Source: Gracilibacillus suaedae (GTDB lineage: Bacteria; Bacillota; Bacilli; Bacillales; Amphibacillaceae). From it: a stretch of 64,000 nucleotides of DNA. Of this stretch, positions 56,635 through 64,000 are shown one piece after another. The position numbers and the translations under genes were made by a program. Position 1 is the first letter of the stretch. Each line of letters begins with the position of its first letter. The stretch covers positions 29,019 to 93,018 of the forward strand of contig NZ_JAGFVL010000030.1 in NCBI RefSeq assembly GCF_017599345.1, written 5' to 3'. Under the pieces are notes generated by a model. That model was not told the origin of the DNA. It saw only the letters and a list, made by a program, of their open reading frames with translations, and ran no database searches.

Positions 56635-57452
56635 TTACGAATTTAAATGATTTTTTACATCAGTACTTTACGATTCATGATTGTGAAGTCATTACAGAAA
56701 GTAATACGGAAATGACGATAAGACTTACACGTGAGCTGGATCAGGTATTAATGAACCGACCTTTTTATTGGCATTATATGGACAAAATCGGACGAGCTGG
56801 TGAACCGATGTCCTTATATTTAGATACAAGCACGGAAAAAAAAGATAATAATAAAGAATGGATCCATTTTGGCAGTCCTCGTCTTCAACAAATATTTCAT
56901 CATATTAAGCAGAATGCCCGCTTTACGATCTTATATGAGGAAACAAATGGTGAGAGTAAAACGCCATTACATCCTTGGTTAGTTACTAATATTATGGTGC
57001 ATTATCGTGGCAAACAAAAGAAAGAATCGATTCATTCGATTGGACTCCAATTAATTAATGGGATAATGAAAGCAAATATGATGAAACACATGGATGAATT
57101 TACAATGGATCTTAGGATGAGTGATTACAGTTTTACAATTTCACCAATTATCAAACCAGTAAGCGGATTAAGAAGAATTTTTAATTATTTGGAAAATTTT
57201 TTATTAGAAGAAGATATGCAATGGGTTGAGGAATCCAAAAAAGCTTTGAGTGAAGAGATTCAATTACTGAACTATTTTTTTCATCAACAGGAGGAAAATA
57301 AGGAAATACTTGAAAAAGAAAAAGAAAGGCTAACAGAACGTCTAGAACCTCGTATTGAAATCGAGTTTATTAATGCGGGCCTCTTTTATCTGACTGAAAA
57401 GTCCAGTCAGATCATTATAAAAAGAGACTATGAGGCTGGAACAAAAGAGTAA
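56631..57452 (+). CDS. yqhG: YqhG family protein
   Basis: 273 residues, soluble, with a charged helical stretch at about 205-240 (HQQEENKEILEKEKERLTERL) that may be coiled coil. No catalytic motif recognised. It is always translationally coupled to the SNF2 protein YqhH in Bacillus, here by ATGA overlap, so a partner role is plausible. Confidence 0.88.
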   Translation: MITNLNDFLHQYFTIHDCEVITESNTEMTIRLTRELDQVLMNRPFYWHYMDKIGRAGEPMSLYLDTSTEKKDNNKEWIHFGSPRLQQIFHHIKQNARFTILYEETNGESKTPLHPWLVTNIMVHYRGKQKKESIHSIGLQLINGIMKANMMKHMDEFTMDLRMSDYSFTISPIIKPVSGLRRIFNYLENFLLEEDMQWVEESKKALSEEIQLLNYFFHQQEENKEILEKEKERLTERLEPRIEIEFINAGLFYLTEKSSQIIIKRDYEAGTKE

Positions 57453-57479
57453 TTAGATAGGAAAAATACGAACATTAAT

Positions 57480-57585
57480 GTCTGAATACACATACCGCTT
57501 CGGCAAAATACTTCGCTTTCCGGGTACGGCCTCAGCTAACTGTGTGAAGAAGAACTTTCACACAGTGGATGCTGTTCCCAGATGA
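57480..57585 (+). repeat. Family A partial module
   Basis: ACCGCTTCGGCAAAATACTTCGCTTTCC begins the usual module, then an inner ACTGTGTGAA / TTCACACAGT hairpin and GCTGTTCCCAG; the terminal repeats are absent. Confidence 0.55.
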
Positions 57586-57586
57586 T

Positions 57587-57634
57587 AAAAGACTAAAACA
57601 TCAGTAGATAGAGCTACTGATGTTTTAGTCTTTT
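57587..57634. terminator. Bidirectional terminator between yqhG and yqzE
   Basis: 21-base perfect arms starting AAAAGACTAAAACATCAGTAG and ending TGTTTTAGTCTTTT, 6-base loop. The yqzE stop lies inside the stem. Confidence 0.9.
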
Positions 57635-57807
57635 CTTTTCTGAATAAGTAATCGGAAAGCAAATGGCAGTACACCGAACCACTTATTGGAGTACACTACT
57701 TCCTGTTGTTTTCTTTCTTCCTTTAGTTTTTTCCGTTCATCTTTTGGTGTATCCATATACTTTACAATTCTTTGCGTCATGTATTTGACATAATCATTGT
57801 TGGACAA
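57625..57807 (-). CDS. yqzE: YqzE family protein
   Basis: 60-residue protein: SNNDYVKYMTQRIVKYMDTPK, a charged middle (shown only in part here) and WFGVLPFAFRLL at the end. Function unknown; it is found near comG in Bacillus. Start TTG at 57807 chosen because AAGGTG is eight bases upstream and the family begins at SNDYVK; a GTG nine bases earlier overlaps that site. Confidence 0.82.
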   Translation of the reverse strand: MSNNDYVKYMTQRIVKYMDTPKDERKKLKEERKQQEVVYSNKWFGVLPFAFRLLIQKRKD

Positions 57808-57858
57808 CAGAATCACACCTTCATCATTTTACTGTCATTTTTTCCAACAACCATTTTT

Positions 57859-58356
57859 TTATGCATTTATTTTGGAAATTATCTCAGAAGCAATTTCTTC
57901 CACACTTTTGCCATCTGTATAGATGACGTAATCTGCTACTTCAAGATACTTTGGCAATCGTTTCTCTAGCAGCTGTTGTTTATCTCGTGATTGATTATTC
58001 CAGATCGGACGTGAAACATCATCCATTAATCGTCGTTCAATTTCTTCCCATGACGTTTGTAGAAAAACAACTGTCCCATTTGTTCGTAACCATTTACGGT
58101 TCAAGTCCTTTTCAATAATTCCCCCACCGGTAGCAACAATCGTATTTTCATTATTGGTCATATGTAAAATATTTGTTTCGTATTCTCGAAACGTTTCTTC
58201 CCCTTTTTCTTTAAAAATGGTTGGTATATTCATTTGATAATGTTCCTCGATCATTTGATCTGTGTCTTGTACTGACCACTTTAATGCAGATTGCAGATAT
58301 GTTGCAATGCTTGTTTTTCCACTTCCCATAAAACCAACTAAATAAATACTTTTCAT
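57859..58356 (-). CDS. aroK: Shikimate kinase
   Basis: Phosphorylates shikimate. Walker A GFMGSGKTSIA at about 8-18, the shikimate-binding DTDQMIEEH (Asp), FREYE and GGGIIE, and the lid region DDVSRPIWNN. 165 residues from ATG at 58356 with GGAGGATG; the longer frame has no signal. Divergent from comGA and upstream of yqzE. Second shikimate-pathway gene in the window besides aroQ. Confidence 0.93.
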   Translation of the reverse strand: MKSIYLVGFMGSGKTSIATYLQSALKWSVQDTDQMIEEHYQMNIPTIFKEKGEETFREYETNILHMTNNENTIVATGGGIIEKDLNRKWLRTNGTVVFLQTSWEEIERRLMDDVSRPIWNNQSRDKQQLLEKRLPKYLEVADYVIYTDGKSVEEIASEIISKINA

Positions 58357-58467
58357 TTTAGCATCCTCCAAATTTTTCTGTAAAAATTTTTTTATTTTGC
58401 AGGAATTAATCAATTGATATCGAATATAAGTATTGTACCATGATAAAAAATGGAGGTGAATAATTAT

Positions 58468-59454
58468 TTGAATAAAGCTTCAGCCATTTCCAATCAAATT
58501 CTCCAGGCTGCAATCGACGCTCATGCCTCAGATATTCACTTTATCCCCCAATCTGATGATATCCAGGTCTTTTTTCGTTGTAATGGTAAACGAACCTTTC
58601 ATACTTCTTTAACAAAGAAACAATATATGATGATCATTGCCTATTATAAGTTCACAGGAAAAATGGATATTGGTGAAAATAGAACGCCACAGCAAGGGGC
58701 AATTCATTATCAACATCAAGATCAAACCTACTCCTTACGTCTATCTACATTACCTGCTAATAACCTAGAAAGCTTAGCTATCCGTATCTTACCCCAACAC
58801 AATATCTATTCCTTGCATCAATTATTTTTGTTTCCGCAACAACTCAAAATCATTCTAAGTTGGTTACATTTTCAATCTGGACTGATTTTACTTACTGGTG
58901 CTACCGGATCAGGAAAGACAACAACCTTATATGCTATAATCAAAGCATTTATGAAGGCAAACCACTATCAGACGATAACATTAGAAGATCCAATTGAAAA
59001 ACCATTAGATAATGTGTTGCAAGTGCAAATTAATGAAAAAGCGGGTATGACATATGATGCGGGTTTAAAAGCAGCTTTACGACATGATCCTGATATTATT
59101 ATGGTTGGGGAAATTAGAGATCAAAAAACTGCGAAATTTGCTTTTCGTGCCTCGAATACAGGGCATTTAGTTTTATCAACTTTACATGCCAAAAGTGCAC
59201 AGGGTACTATTCATCGACTGCTTGAAATGGGGATTAAACCAATCGATATTGAACATAGTTTAGTAGCAGTGGCTTCCATGCAATTAGTATCTCTTGAATT
59301 ACTTAAGCGAACTAATCAACGAGCAGCAATATTAGAAATTTTGGAAGAACAGCATATTTGCCAAATACTTCAGGATAAACCGTATATCGCACCTTTTAGT
59401 TTTGAACATTTAAGGAGAAAAGCCTATGCTTATGGATTTATCAAAGATCTTTAA
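58468..59454 (+). CDS. comGA: Competence ATPase ComGA
   Basis: Traffic ATPase powering the transformation pseudopilus. 328 residues. Asp box and Walker motifs: LTGATGSGKTTTLYA at about 143-157, TLEDPIE, GEIRDQKTAKFAFRASNTGHLVLSTLHA. Start TTG at 58468: GGAGGTGA precedes it by nine bases, while the ATG at 58450 is part of that site. The 110-base upstream interval shared with aroK has A/T tracts resembling a weak ComK site. Confidence 0.93.
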   Translation: MNKASAISNQILQAAIDAHASDIHFIPQSDDIQVFFRCNGKRTFHTSLTKKQYMMIIAYYKFTGKMDIGENRTPQQGAIHYQHQDQTYSLRLSTLPANNLESLAIRILPQHNIYSLHQLFLFPQQLKIILSWLHFQSGLILLTGATGSGKTTTLYAIIKAFMKANHYQTITLEDPIEKPLDNVLQVQINEKAGMTYDAGLKAALRHDPDIIMVGEIRDQKTAKFAFRASNTGHLVLSTLHAKSAQGTIHRLLEMGIKPIDIEHSLVAVASMQLVSLELLKRTNQRAAILEILEEQHICQILQDKPYIAPFSFEHLRRKAYAYGFIKDL

Positions 59455-60475
59455 GTGGAAGCAAAAGCTATCCACAACTGATCAATACCAGATACTTTAC
59501 CGTTTTGAGCAACTATTTCACCATGGGTATAGTCTTAATGATGCTTTGGATGTTTTAATGTGGGACAAACAATACACAACGATTGTAACCACGATTAAAT
59601 CAGCCTTACAGCGTGGAGAAACTTTTATTGAAACGTTAGAACAAGTGAAATTTAACCCAGAGATAGTTAGCTTCTTAAACATCTCCATCCAACACGGTAA
59701 CCTTTCAGAAGGGTTACTGCATTGTTGCCAAATGCTTAAGCAACGAAAAGAATTTTTATCGAAACTGAACAAACTTTCACGTTATCCACTTTTTCTCTTC
59801 CTTTTCTTTTTATTGATTCTTTACTTCATGAAAAATTCGATCTTTCCATCCTTTTCACAATTACTCGGCTCCAATACAAACGTAAACGGTGTTTTTCAAA
59901 ATGCCGAGATAGCTATCAACATGATCTATTATGGTACGATCACAGCTTTATTATTAGTCACTTTTCTAACCGTTTGCGGTATTACTATGAAACAATTGTT
60001 AACAATCGAATTAAAGATCCAACTGATAATCAGAGTCCCGATTTACAGCAAGTATAAGCGAATGCAAATTACTTATCTGTTTGTTACTCACCTTTCCAGT
60101 ATGTTAACTAGTGGACTCACGATAAAGGATAGCTTAGAAGTGATTAAATCAGAACAAAAAGCCGATTTAATTCATTATTATGCTTCATTGATTAATGATC
60201 ATTTAGCACAGGGATATGGCTGTGCCACCATCCTGCCCCAATGTCAATTATTACAAGGTCAACTATCCCAAATAATGTCGAAGGATCGAAATCAAGACCA
60301 ACTTCAAAAAGAACTCCATATATACGCAGAACATCTCATTTTATCAATTGAAAATTATTTAAAAAAGTGGATCAGCTTTTTACAACCATTTTTGTTAAGC
60401 ATTTTAGCCATATTTATTATCTTTGTTTACTTAGCTTTAATGCTACCAATGTTTGACTATATGAATTCTATGTGA
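59426..60475 (+). CDS. comGB: Competence membrane protein ComGB
   Basis: Polytopic GspF/PilC-type platform of the pseudopilus. 349 residues; three membrane helices (about 130-150, 175-200, 320-342) between two helical cytoplasmic repeats. Overlaps comGA by 29 bases; AAGGAGAAA precedes the ATG. Confidence 0.92.
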   Translation: MLMDLSKIFKWKQKLSTTDQYQILYRFEQLFHHGYSLNDALDVLMWDKQYTTIVTTIKSALQRGETFIETLEQVKFNPEIVSFLNISIQHGNLSEGLLHCCQMLKQRKEFLSKLNKLSRYPLFLFLFFLLILYFMKNSIFPSFSQLLGSNTNVNGVFQNAEIAINMIYYGTITALLLVTFLTVCGITMKQLLTIELKIQLIIRVPIYSKYKRMQITYLFVTHLSSMLTSGLTIKDSLEVIKSEQKADLIHYYASLINDHLAQGYGCATILPQCQLLQGQLSQIMSKDRNQDQLQKELHIYAEHLILSIENYLKKWISFLQPFLLSILAIFIIFVYLALMLPMFDYMNSM

Positions 60476-60492
60476 AAAAGGAGATTAGATTA

Positions 60493-60816
60493 ATGAAAAA
60501 TAATAAAGGTTTTACCTTGATAGAAATGCTAATTGTCCTCGCAGTGATCAGCATCCTGTTAATTTTGTTTATCCCTAACTTAGCAAGTAAAAGTGAAAAT
60601 ATTAGTGAACAAGGTTGTGAAGCATTGTTAAAAATGGTCGAAAATCAATTAATCGCATATGAACTTGACCATGGGAGGAGACCTGCTAATCTTAGTGTTT
60701 TAGAAGAAGAGGATTATGTGGAGTCATTAACTTGTGACAATGGTAACAAAATCATTGTTTATACTGATGACAAAGATGGTGTAACTACAGAGGTTAATAA
60801 TGCTGATGCTTCCTAA
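60493..60816 (+). CDS. comGC: Major pseudopilin ComGC
   Basis: Pseudopilus subunit. Prepilin signal KNNKGFTLIEMLIVL with cleavage after Gly by ComC and the conserved Glu5. 107 residues; Cys pair (QGCEA and LTCDN) as in B. subtilis ComGC. AAGGAGATT precedes ATG; earlier in-frame starts overlap comGB. Confidence 0.93.
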   Translation: MKNNKGFTLIEMLIVLAVISILLILFIPNLASKSENISEQGCEALLKMVENQLIAYELDHGRRPANLSVLEEEDYVESLTCDNGNKIIVYTDDKDGVTTEVNNADAS

Positions 60817-61243
60817 TCAAAAAGGATTTACTTTAATAGAGCTGTTAATAGCCTTATCTTCAAGTATCATGATTCTTATTGTAAGTGGCAGTTATGCTCT
60901 AAAAACTTATGATGCGTTTCAGTACAAGCAATTCAGCAAACAATTTCATCAAGACATCTTTTATTTACAACAGCTAGCTCTCACCCATGAGGACAACTTT
61001 TATCTACACTTTGAACGAGAAAACCATCGATACCTTATTCGTCAAGGTGGATTCGGTACTCAATTAATTGTTCGCGATTATCCAGAAGCATGGATTGTAG
61101 AACCCAATACCCTCGAATTCCCCATTGCATTTTCATATAAGGGAAACCTGAAAAAGCCTGGGACTATGAAAATTAAAACGAGGTTTCAAACACATGTTAT
61201 TACTTGTCCATTTGGCAAAGGTAGATGTTATGATGCAGCCTAA
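60800..61243 (+). CDS. comGD: Minor pseudopilin ComGD
   Basis: 147 residues. Prepilin motif NQKGFTLIELLIALSSS, one helix, then a globular domain. Overlaps comGC by 17 bases. Required with ComGE, GF and GG for DNA uptake in B. subtilis. Confidence 0.9.
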   Translation: MLMLPNQKGFTLIELLIALSSSIMILIVSGSYALKTYDAFQYKQFSKQFHQDIFYLQQLALTHEDNFYLHFERENHRYLIRQGGFGTQLIVRDYPEAWIVEPNTLEFPIAFSYKGNLKKPGTMKIKTRFQTHVITCPFGKGRCYDAA

Positions 61244-61577
61244 AAATAAACAAGCGGGTTTCTACGTGCTGGAAACACTACTGTCCATTATGATTTTTTT
61301 TAGTGCTTGTCTTACGCTAATCCCCATTCAACATCAGCTGATGATCGAGAAAAAACTAATCAGAGAAGAGGATAAAGCCTCCTATTTCCTCTCAAACAAA
61401 ATGCATGAAGCTATATTAGAAAATTTAAACCAAGGTACTGAAATATACAAGAATGTCATTAGTTCACCTTTGACCTTAACCATTACTTATTCAGATTCAA
61501 TGATAGAGGGATGTGTCATCTGGGATAATGTTAAGAAACAGAAAACAACGAAATGCCAATATGCGATACCACAATGA
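61230..61577 (+). CDS. comGE: Minor pseudopilin ComGE
   Basis: 115 residues. Prepilin-like start KNKQAGFYVLETLLSIMIF with Gly-Phe cleavage site and Glu5. Start ATGATG at 61230 after AAAGGTAG; a start at 61194 is unlikely. Overlaps comGD. Confidence 0.87.
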   Translation: MMQPKNKQAGFYVLETLLSIMIFFSACLTLIPIQHQLMIEKKLIREEDKASYFLSNKMHEAILENLNQGTEIYKNVISSPLTLTITYSDSMIEGCVIWDNVKKQKTTKCQYAIPQ

Positions 61578-61980
61578 AAAAGGGTATATATTGCTCGAAT
61601 CCTTATTAACACTACTATGTTTGTTTATATTAATGTCATGGTACAGTCAGATATTACTTTTATGGACACATGAGGAACAAGAACAGTTGCCGATGGTTTA
61701 TCATTTTCATCATGTAATCGAAGTAGAAGCGCAAACAGCACATCAAATTGAAACCAAAAATAATCAGCTTTATTTTATTCAAACCAATGATGACATAGTC
61801 ACTATTTCCTTTCACCATCAAAAAATACGCAGGCAAGTGAATAGTCGCGGACATGAGGAGATATTACGAGACATAAAAGGCTTTAAGTTAACAGAAAGAA
61901 AAGATGATATTGTTATAGAACTTACTACAGATAGTGGTGAACAAATTGAAAAGACATTACTCAAAAAAATACAACAATGA
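61561..61980 (+). CDS. comGF: Minor pseudopilin ComGF
   Basis: 139 residues. Prepilin-like YHNEKGYILLESLLTLLCLF, then a soluble domain. Chosen start MRYHNEKG (61561), which has no strong ribosome site and probably depends on coupling with comGE, which it overlaps by 17 bases. Confidence 0.85.
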   Translation: MRYHNEKGYILLESLLTLLCLFILMSWYSQILLLWTHEEQEQLPMVYHFHHVIEVEAQTAHQIETKNNQLYFIQTNDDIVTISFHHQKIRRQVNSRGHEEILRDIKGFKLTERKDDIVIELTTDSGEQIEKTLLKKIQQ

Positions 61981-62299
61981 GAAAGGATATATGTTTCCAT
62001 TAACAAACTTTGTCATTTTACTATTATTACTACTCACATTTCATCAAATAAATCAACTTCAAAATCAAAAAAGAATTCACCAATTAAATGACGAACAGTA
62101 TAAATTAGAAATGCTATATCAAAAAGCGTATGCGTCCGTACGCCAAGAAAAAGAAGCTCCTCCTTATTCCTATACATTTCCGGATGGTACAATAGACGTT
62201 ATAGTAACCCAAAATGGTCAAGATAATGCTATTTATCAATTTAAAATAACTACCAATACCGGTGGTTACAGAAAGGTGAACATTTCTATTCCTAATTAA
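61934..62299 (+). CDS. comGG: Competence protein ComGG
   Basis: 121 residues. One N-terminal hydrophobic helix after YNNEKGYMFPLTNF; as usual for ComGG, the prepilin Glu5 is missing. Start is GTG at 61934 or 61937 inside the comGF end; no clear ribosome site. Ends the comG operon; no hairpin terminator is evident before the repeat that follows. Confidence 0.8.
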   Translation: MVNKLKRHYSKKYNNEKGYMFPLTNFVILLLLLLTFHQINQLQNQKRIHQLNDEQYKLEMLYQKAYASVRQEKEAPPYSYTFPDGTIDVIVTQNGQDNAIYQFKITTNTGGYRKVNISIPN

Positions 62300-62335
62300 A
62301 TGTATAAAAAATCCTAATTTCAAACATATTATAAG

Positions 62336-62465
62336 GGAATTAACGATCAGTAAGACGTTTTTTCAAAAATAGCGAAACTTACCTTTACCTAAGCGCTAGA
62401 GACTGTTAACCTCCATCCACTTAAGCTTAAGGTTGGTTCTTACAGACGTTTAGCATCATGGATGA
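62336..62465 (+). repeat. Family B intergenic repeat (divergent)
   Basis: AACGATCAGTAAG, then ATAGCGAAACTTACC (core 62371-62380) and GACTGTTAACCTCC. It occupies most of the 270-base gap after comGG. Confidence 0.5.
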
Positions 62466-62570
62466 ACAGTTACAAATAATTTCTTTACAACAGCTTAGAA
62501 TAATTTACATTTTTACTATAGTCGTATATAATATGTTTGATACATAGTGATTTAAAAAGGAGGGGGAACA

Positions 62571-62813
62571 ATGGATCGAGTTTTCCGTATGCTTGCTTTT
62601 TGGACAGGTATATTTACAGTGATGTTTTACGTTGGTCATATGGAAACAATGGCATATCTATTCCTTGCACAAACGATCTTTTTCCTTGGTGTCGGGTACC
62701 TAAAATTGTCTGAAAGAATGTATATGTACTTATTCGCTGCTTATTGTACAGTTTTCTTTATCGGGTTCACTTTCTATACCAACTTCATTCTTGTTCCTGG
62801 ATTTGGCCATTAA
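62571..62813 (+). CDS. yqgY: YqgY, DUF2626 membrane protein
   Basis: 80 residues, about three hydrophobic helices, beginning MDRVFRMLAFWTGIFTVMFY, the family signature. AAGGAGGGGG precedes ATG. Function unknown. Located beside yqgX as in B. subtilis. Confidence 0.9.
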   Translation: MDRVFRMLAFWTGIFTVMFYVGHMETMAYLFLAQTIFFLGVGYLKLSERMYMYLFAAYCTVFFIGFTFYTNFILVPGFGH

Positions 62814-62819
62814 AGCGAC

Positions 62820-62851
62820 AAACGCTCTGATCTCTTATGATCAGAGCGTTT
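62820..62851. terminator. Bidirectional terminator between yqgY and yqgX
   Basis: 13-base perfect arms AAACGCTCTGATC and GATCAGAGCGTTT, 6-base loop. Confidence 0.9.
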
Positions 62852-62854
62852 TGA

Positions 62855-63478
62855 CTATGATTGGACAAATGGATTTGTATCTTTTTCTTTTTGAATTTCG
62901 GTTTCAGGTCCATGACCAGGATAAACAATGTACTCATCAGGTAAAGTATAAAATTGTTGTCTAATACTCTCTTCTAATTGCTCAAAACTACCACCTGGCA
63001 AGTCTGTACGTCCGATTGCTCCCGCAAACAAACTATCTCCCCCAATAACAAATTGGTCATCGTGGAAAACGAACGCTACCCCTCCCGGTGAATGACCAGG
63101 TGTATGGCGAACTTCTATGGAAATGCTGCCAAATTGGTACACCTTCATATCTAGAAAATAATCAGCTCTATTTGCCTTTACTAGTTCTACACCAAAAAGT
63201 CCGGACCCGTTTAAGTTTGGATCTTCCAACCAATCACTTTCTAATTTATGCATATACACAGGTAGTCGATAATGAGTTCTTACCAGTTCTAGTGCACCGA
63301 TATGATCGAAATGTGCATGGGTCAACAAAATAGCTAATGGCTCCACTTTCAATTCTGCGATTTTATCGATAATCCTATCACCATCACCAGCAGGATCGAT
63401 GATAAGAGCTTGCTCATCATATGCGATAATATAACAATTAGTTGATAATGGACCTAAAGCCATCTTTTCTATTCTCAT
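62855..63478 (-). CDS. yqgX: Metallo-beta-lactamase fold hydrolase YqgX (glyoxalase II-like)
   Basis: 207 residues. THAHFDHIGALE at about 53-64 carries the zinc ligands, with RHTPGHSPGG, GGDSLFAGAIGRTDLPGG and VYPGHGPETE. Resembles hydroxyacylglutathione hydrolases; since the cell has bacilliredoxin, a bacillithiol adduct is a possible substrate, by inference. ATG follows AAAGGAG. Confidence 0.9.
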   Translation of the reverse strand: MRIEKMALGPLSTNCYIIAYDEQALIIDPAGDGDRIIDKIAELKVEPLAILLTHAHFDHIGALELVRTHYRLPVYMHKLESDWLEDPNLNGSGLFGVELVKANRADYFLDMKVYQFGSISIEVRHTPGHSPGGVAFVFHDDQFVIGGDSLFAGAIGRTDLPGGSFEQLEESIRQQFYTLPDEYIVYPGHGPETEIQKEKDTNPFVQS

Positions 63479-63622
63479 TTATGTACAACTCCTTTTTCCT
63501 TATGTTTTAATAGACAAATCCTCCATTTTGTTTTAAAATAAGTATGGATTAGATTTGTATACATATTATAACGTTAATAGTTCATAATGAAAATGGATTG
63601 ACTGTAAGTAAGGGGGATGAAA

Positions 63623-63802
63623 ATGGAACTAGCATTTATTATTCTTTTGGTAACGATTTTATGTGTCATTGCAGTTGTTCGTGAATTAAAATCCCAAAAT
63701 ATGTTCGGCGTAGCATTTGCAGCTATTTCCGCCTTAGTTTTCGGATTCTTTTCGATTGCAACTCTATACTGGGAATTGATTCGACCATTATTCCAAAGCT
63801 GA
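63623..63802 (+). CDS. yqgW: YqgW, DUF2759 membrane protein
   Basis: 59 residues with two transmembrane helices (about 2-20 and 30-52). Function unknown. ATG at 63623 is preceded by GGGGGATGAAA; the ATG six bases upstream abuts that site. Divergent from yqgX. Confidence 0.83.
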   Translation: MELAFIILLVTILCVIAVVRELKSQNMFGVAFAAISALVFGFFSIATLYWELIRPLFQS

Positions 63803-63828
63803 AAACGCCTAAATTAGGCGTTTTTTTT
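63802..63828 (+). terminator. Terminator downstream of yqgW
   Basis: AAAACGCCTAA / TTAGGCGTTTT followed by a run of T. Confidence 0.9.
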
Positions 63829-63849
63829 GTATATTAAATAGGGATTAAC

Positions 63850-64000
63850 TGCATACAATCCATATACTGCGCAGTAACTGGACATGGATTTGCGTTGTTC
63901 TATCTTGTTTTTTGAGAAGTGTTGTCATTCGCTCCGGCAGAATACTGCGCTTTCCATGGGCACGGCCTCAGCCAGGGAACTACGGTGAAATATCTTCCTT
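63850..64000. repeat. Family A element, cut by window end
   Basis: Left end CCATATACTGCGCAGTAACTGGACATGGATTTGC is the inverse of the right tail at 49405-49440, followed by CGCTCCGGCAGAATACTGCGC and GGGCACGGCCTCAGCC of the usual module. Confidence 0.65.

Noticed and set aside
58365..58395. ComK box upstream of comGA
   Set aside because: A/T tracts AAAAATTTTTTT and TTTTATTTT approach AAAA-N5-TTTT but no exact paired boxes were found; not called.

Overview
The window is from a low-GC Gram-positive, endospore-forming member of the Bacillaceae. Gene content and order follow the Bacillus subtilis fur to comG segment almost gene for gene: fur, spoIIM, yqxK, nudF, yqkF, rnz, polY, brxB, bkd, spo0A, spoIVB, recN, argR, dxs, ispA, xseBA, folD, nusB, accCB, spoIIIA, efp, yqhT, aroQ, mntR, comG, yqgX. 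An OLE RNA and intergenic repeats of the kind seen in halophilic or alkaliphilic genera point towards an Oceanobacillus or Gracilibacillus-like lineage. That placement is inference, not a phylogeny.

Layout. 1-10.7 kb: iron regulation (fur, cut by the window edge), spoIIM, an EndoQ-type nuclease, nudix hydrolase, aldo/keto reductase, Fe-S-type protein, phosphodiesterase, RNase Z, DNA polymerase IV, M20 peptidase, the 34-residue membrane peptide Prli42 and bacilliredoxin BrxB. 10.7-15.4 kb: an accessory block with a sporulation-type sensor kinase next to a Med-like protein, a TerC protein, a TRIC-like channel and an unknown small membrane protein. 15.6-23 kb: branched-chain 2-oxo acid dehydrogenase operon (bkdR, buk, lpdV, bkdAA, bkdAB, bkdB) without ptb and bcd. 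23.3-27 kb: yqzF, aspartokinase, a LysM/CAP protein and an MscS channel. 27.5-32.2 kb: spo0A (frameshifted), spoIVB, recN, argR. 32.3-38.9 kb: an isoprenoid/DNA-repair run xseA-xseB-ispA-OLE RNA-oapA-dxs-tlyA. 39-43.3 kb: folD, nusB, yqhY, accC, accB. 43.5-48.7 kb: complete spoIIIAA-AH operon. 49.5-57.8 kb: efp, yqhT, aroQ, yqhR, yqhP, yqhO, mntR, yqhL, yqhH, yqhG, yqzE. 57.9-62.3 kb: aroK and the comGA-GG operon. 62.5-63.8 kb: yqgY, yqgX, yqgW.

Main points of interest. (1) A GC-rich RNA of about 640 nt lies between ispA and a four-helix membrane protein; it fits OLE RNA with its partner OapA, behind its own promoter. (2) spo0A carries what looks like a 16-bp deletion between 5-bp direct repeats, which shifts the frame inside the DNA-binding domain while the remaining coding sequence is still intact. 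(3) spoIIIAF appears to begin at an ATT codon, perhaps a second lesion in the sporulation pathway. (4) BkdR has lost the sigma-54-contacting GAFTGA loop, in step with loss of ptb, bcd and their promoter. (5) Several intergenic repeat families interrupt ancestral operons.
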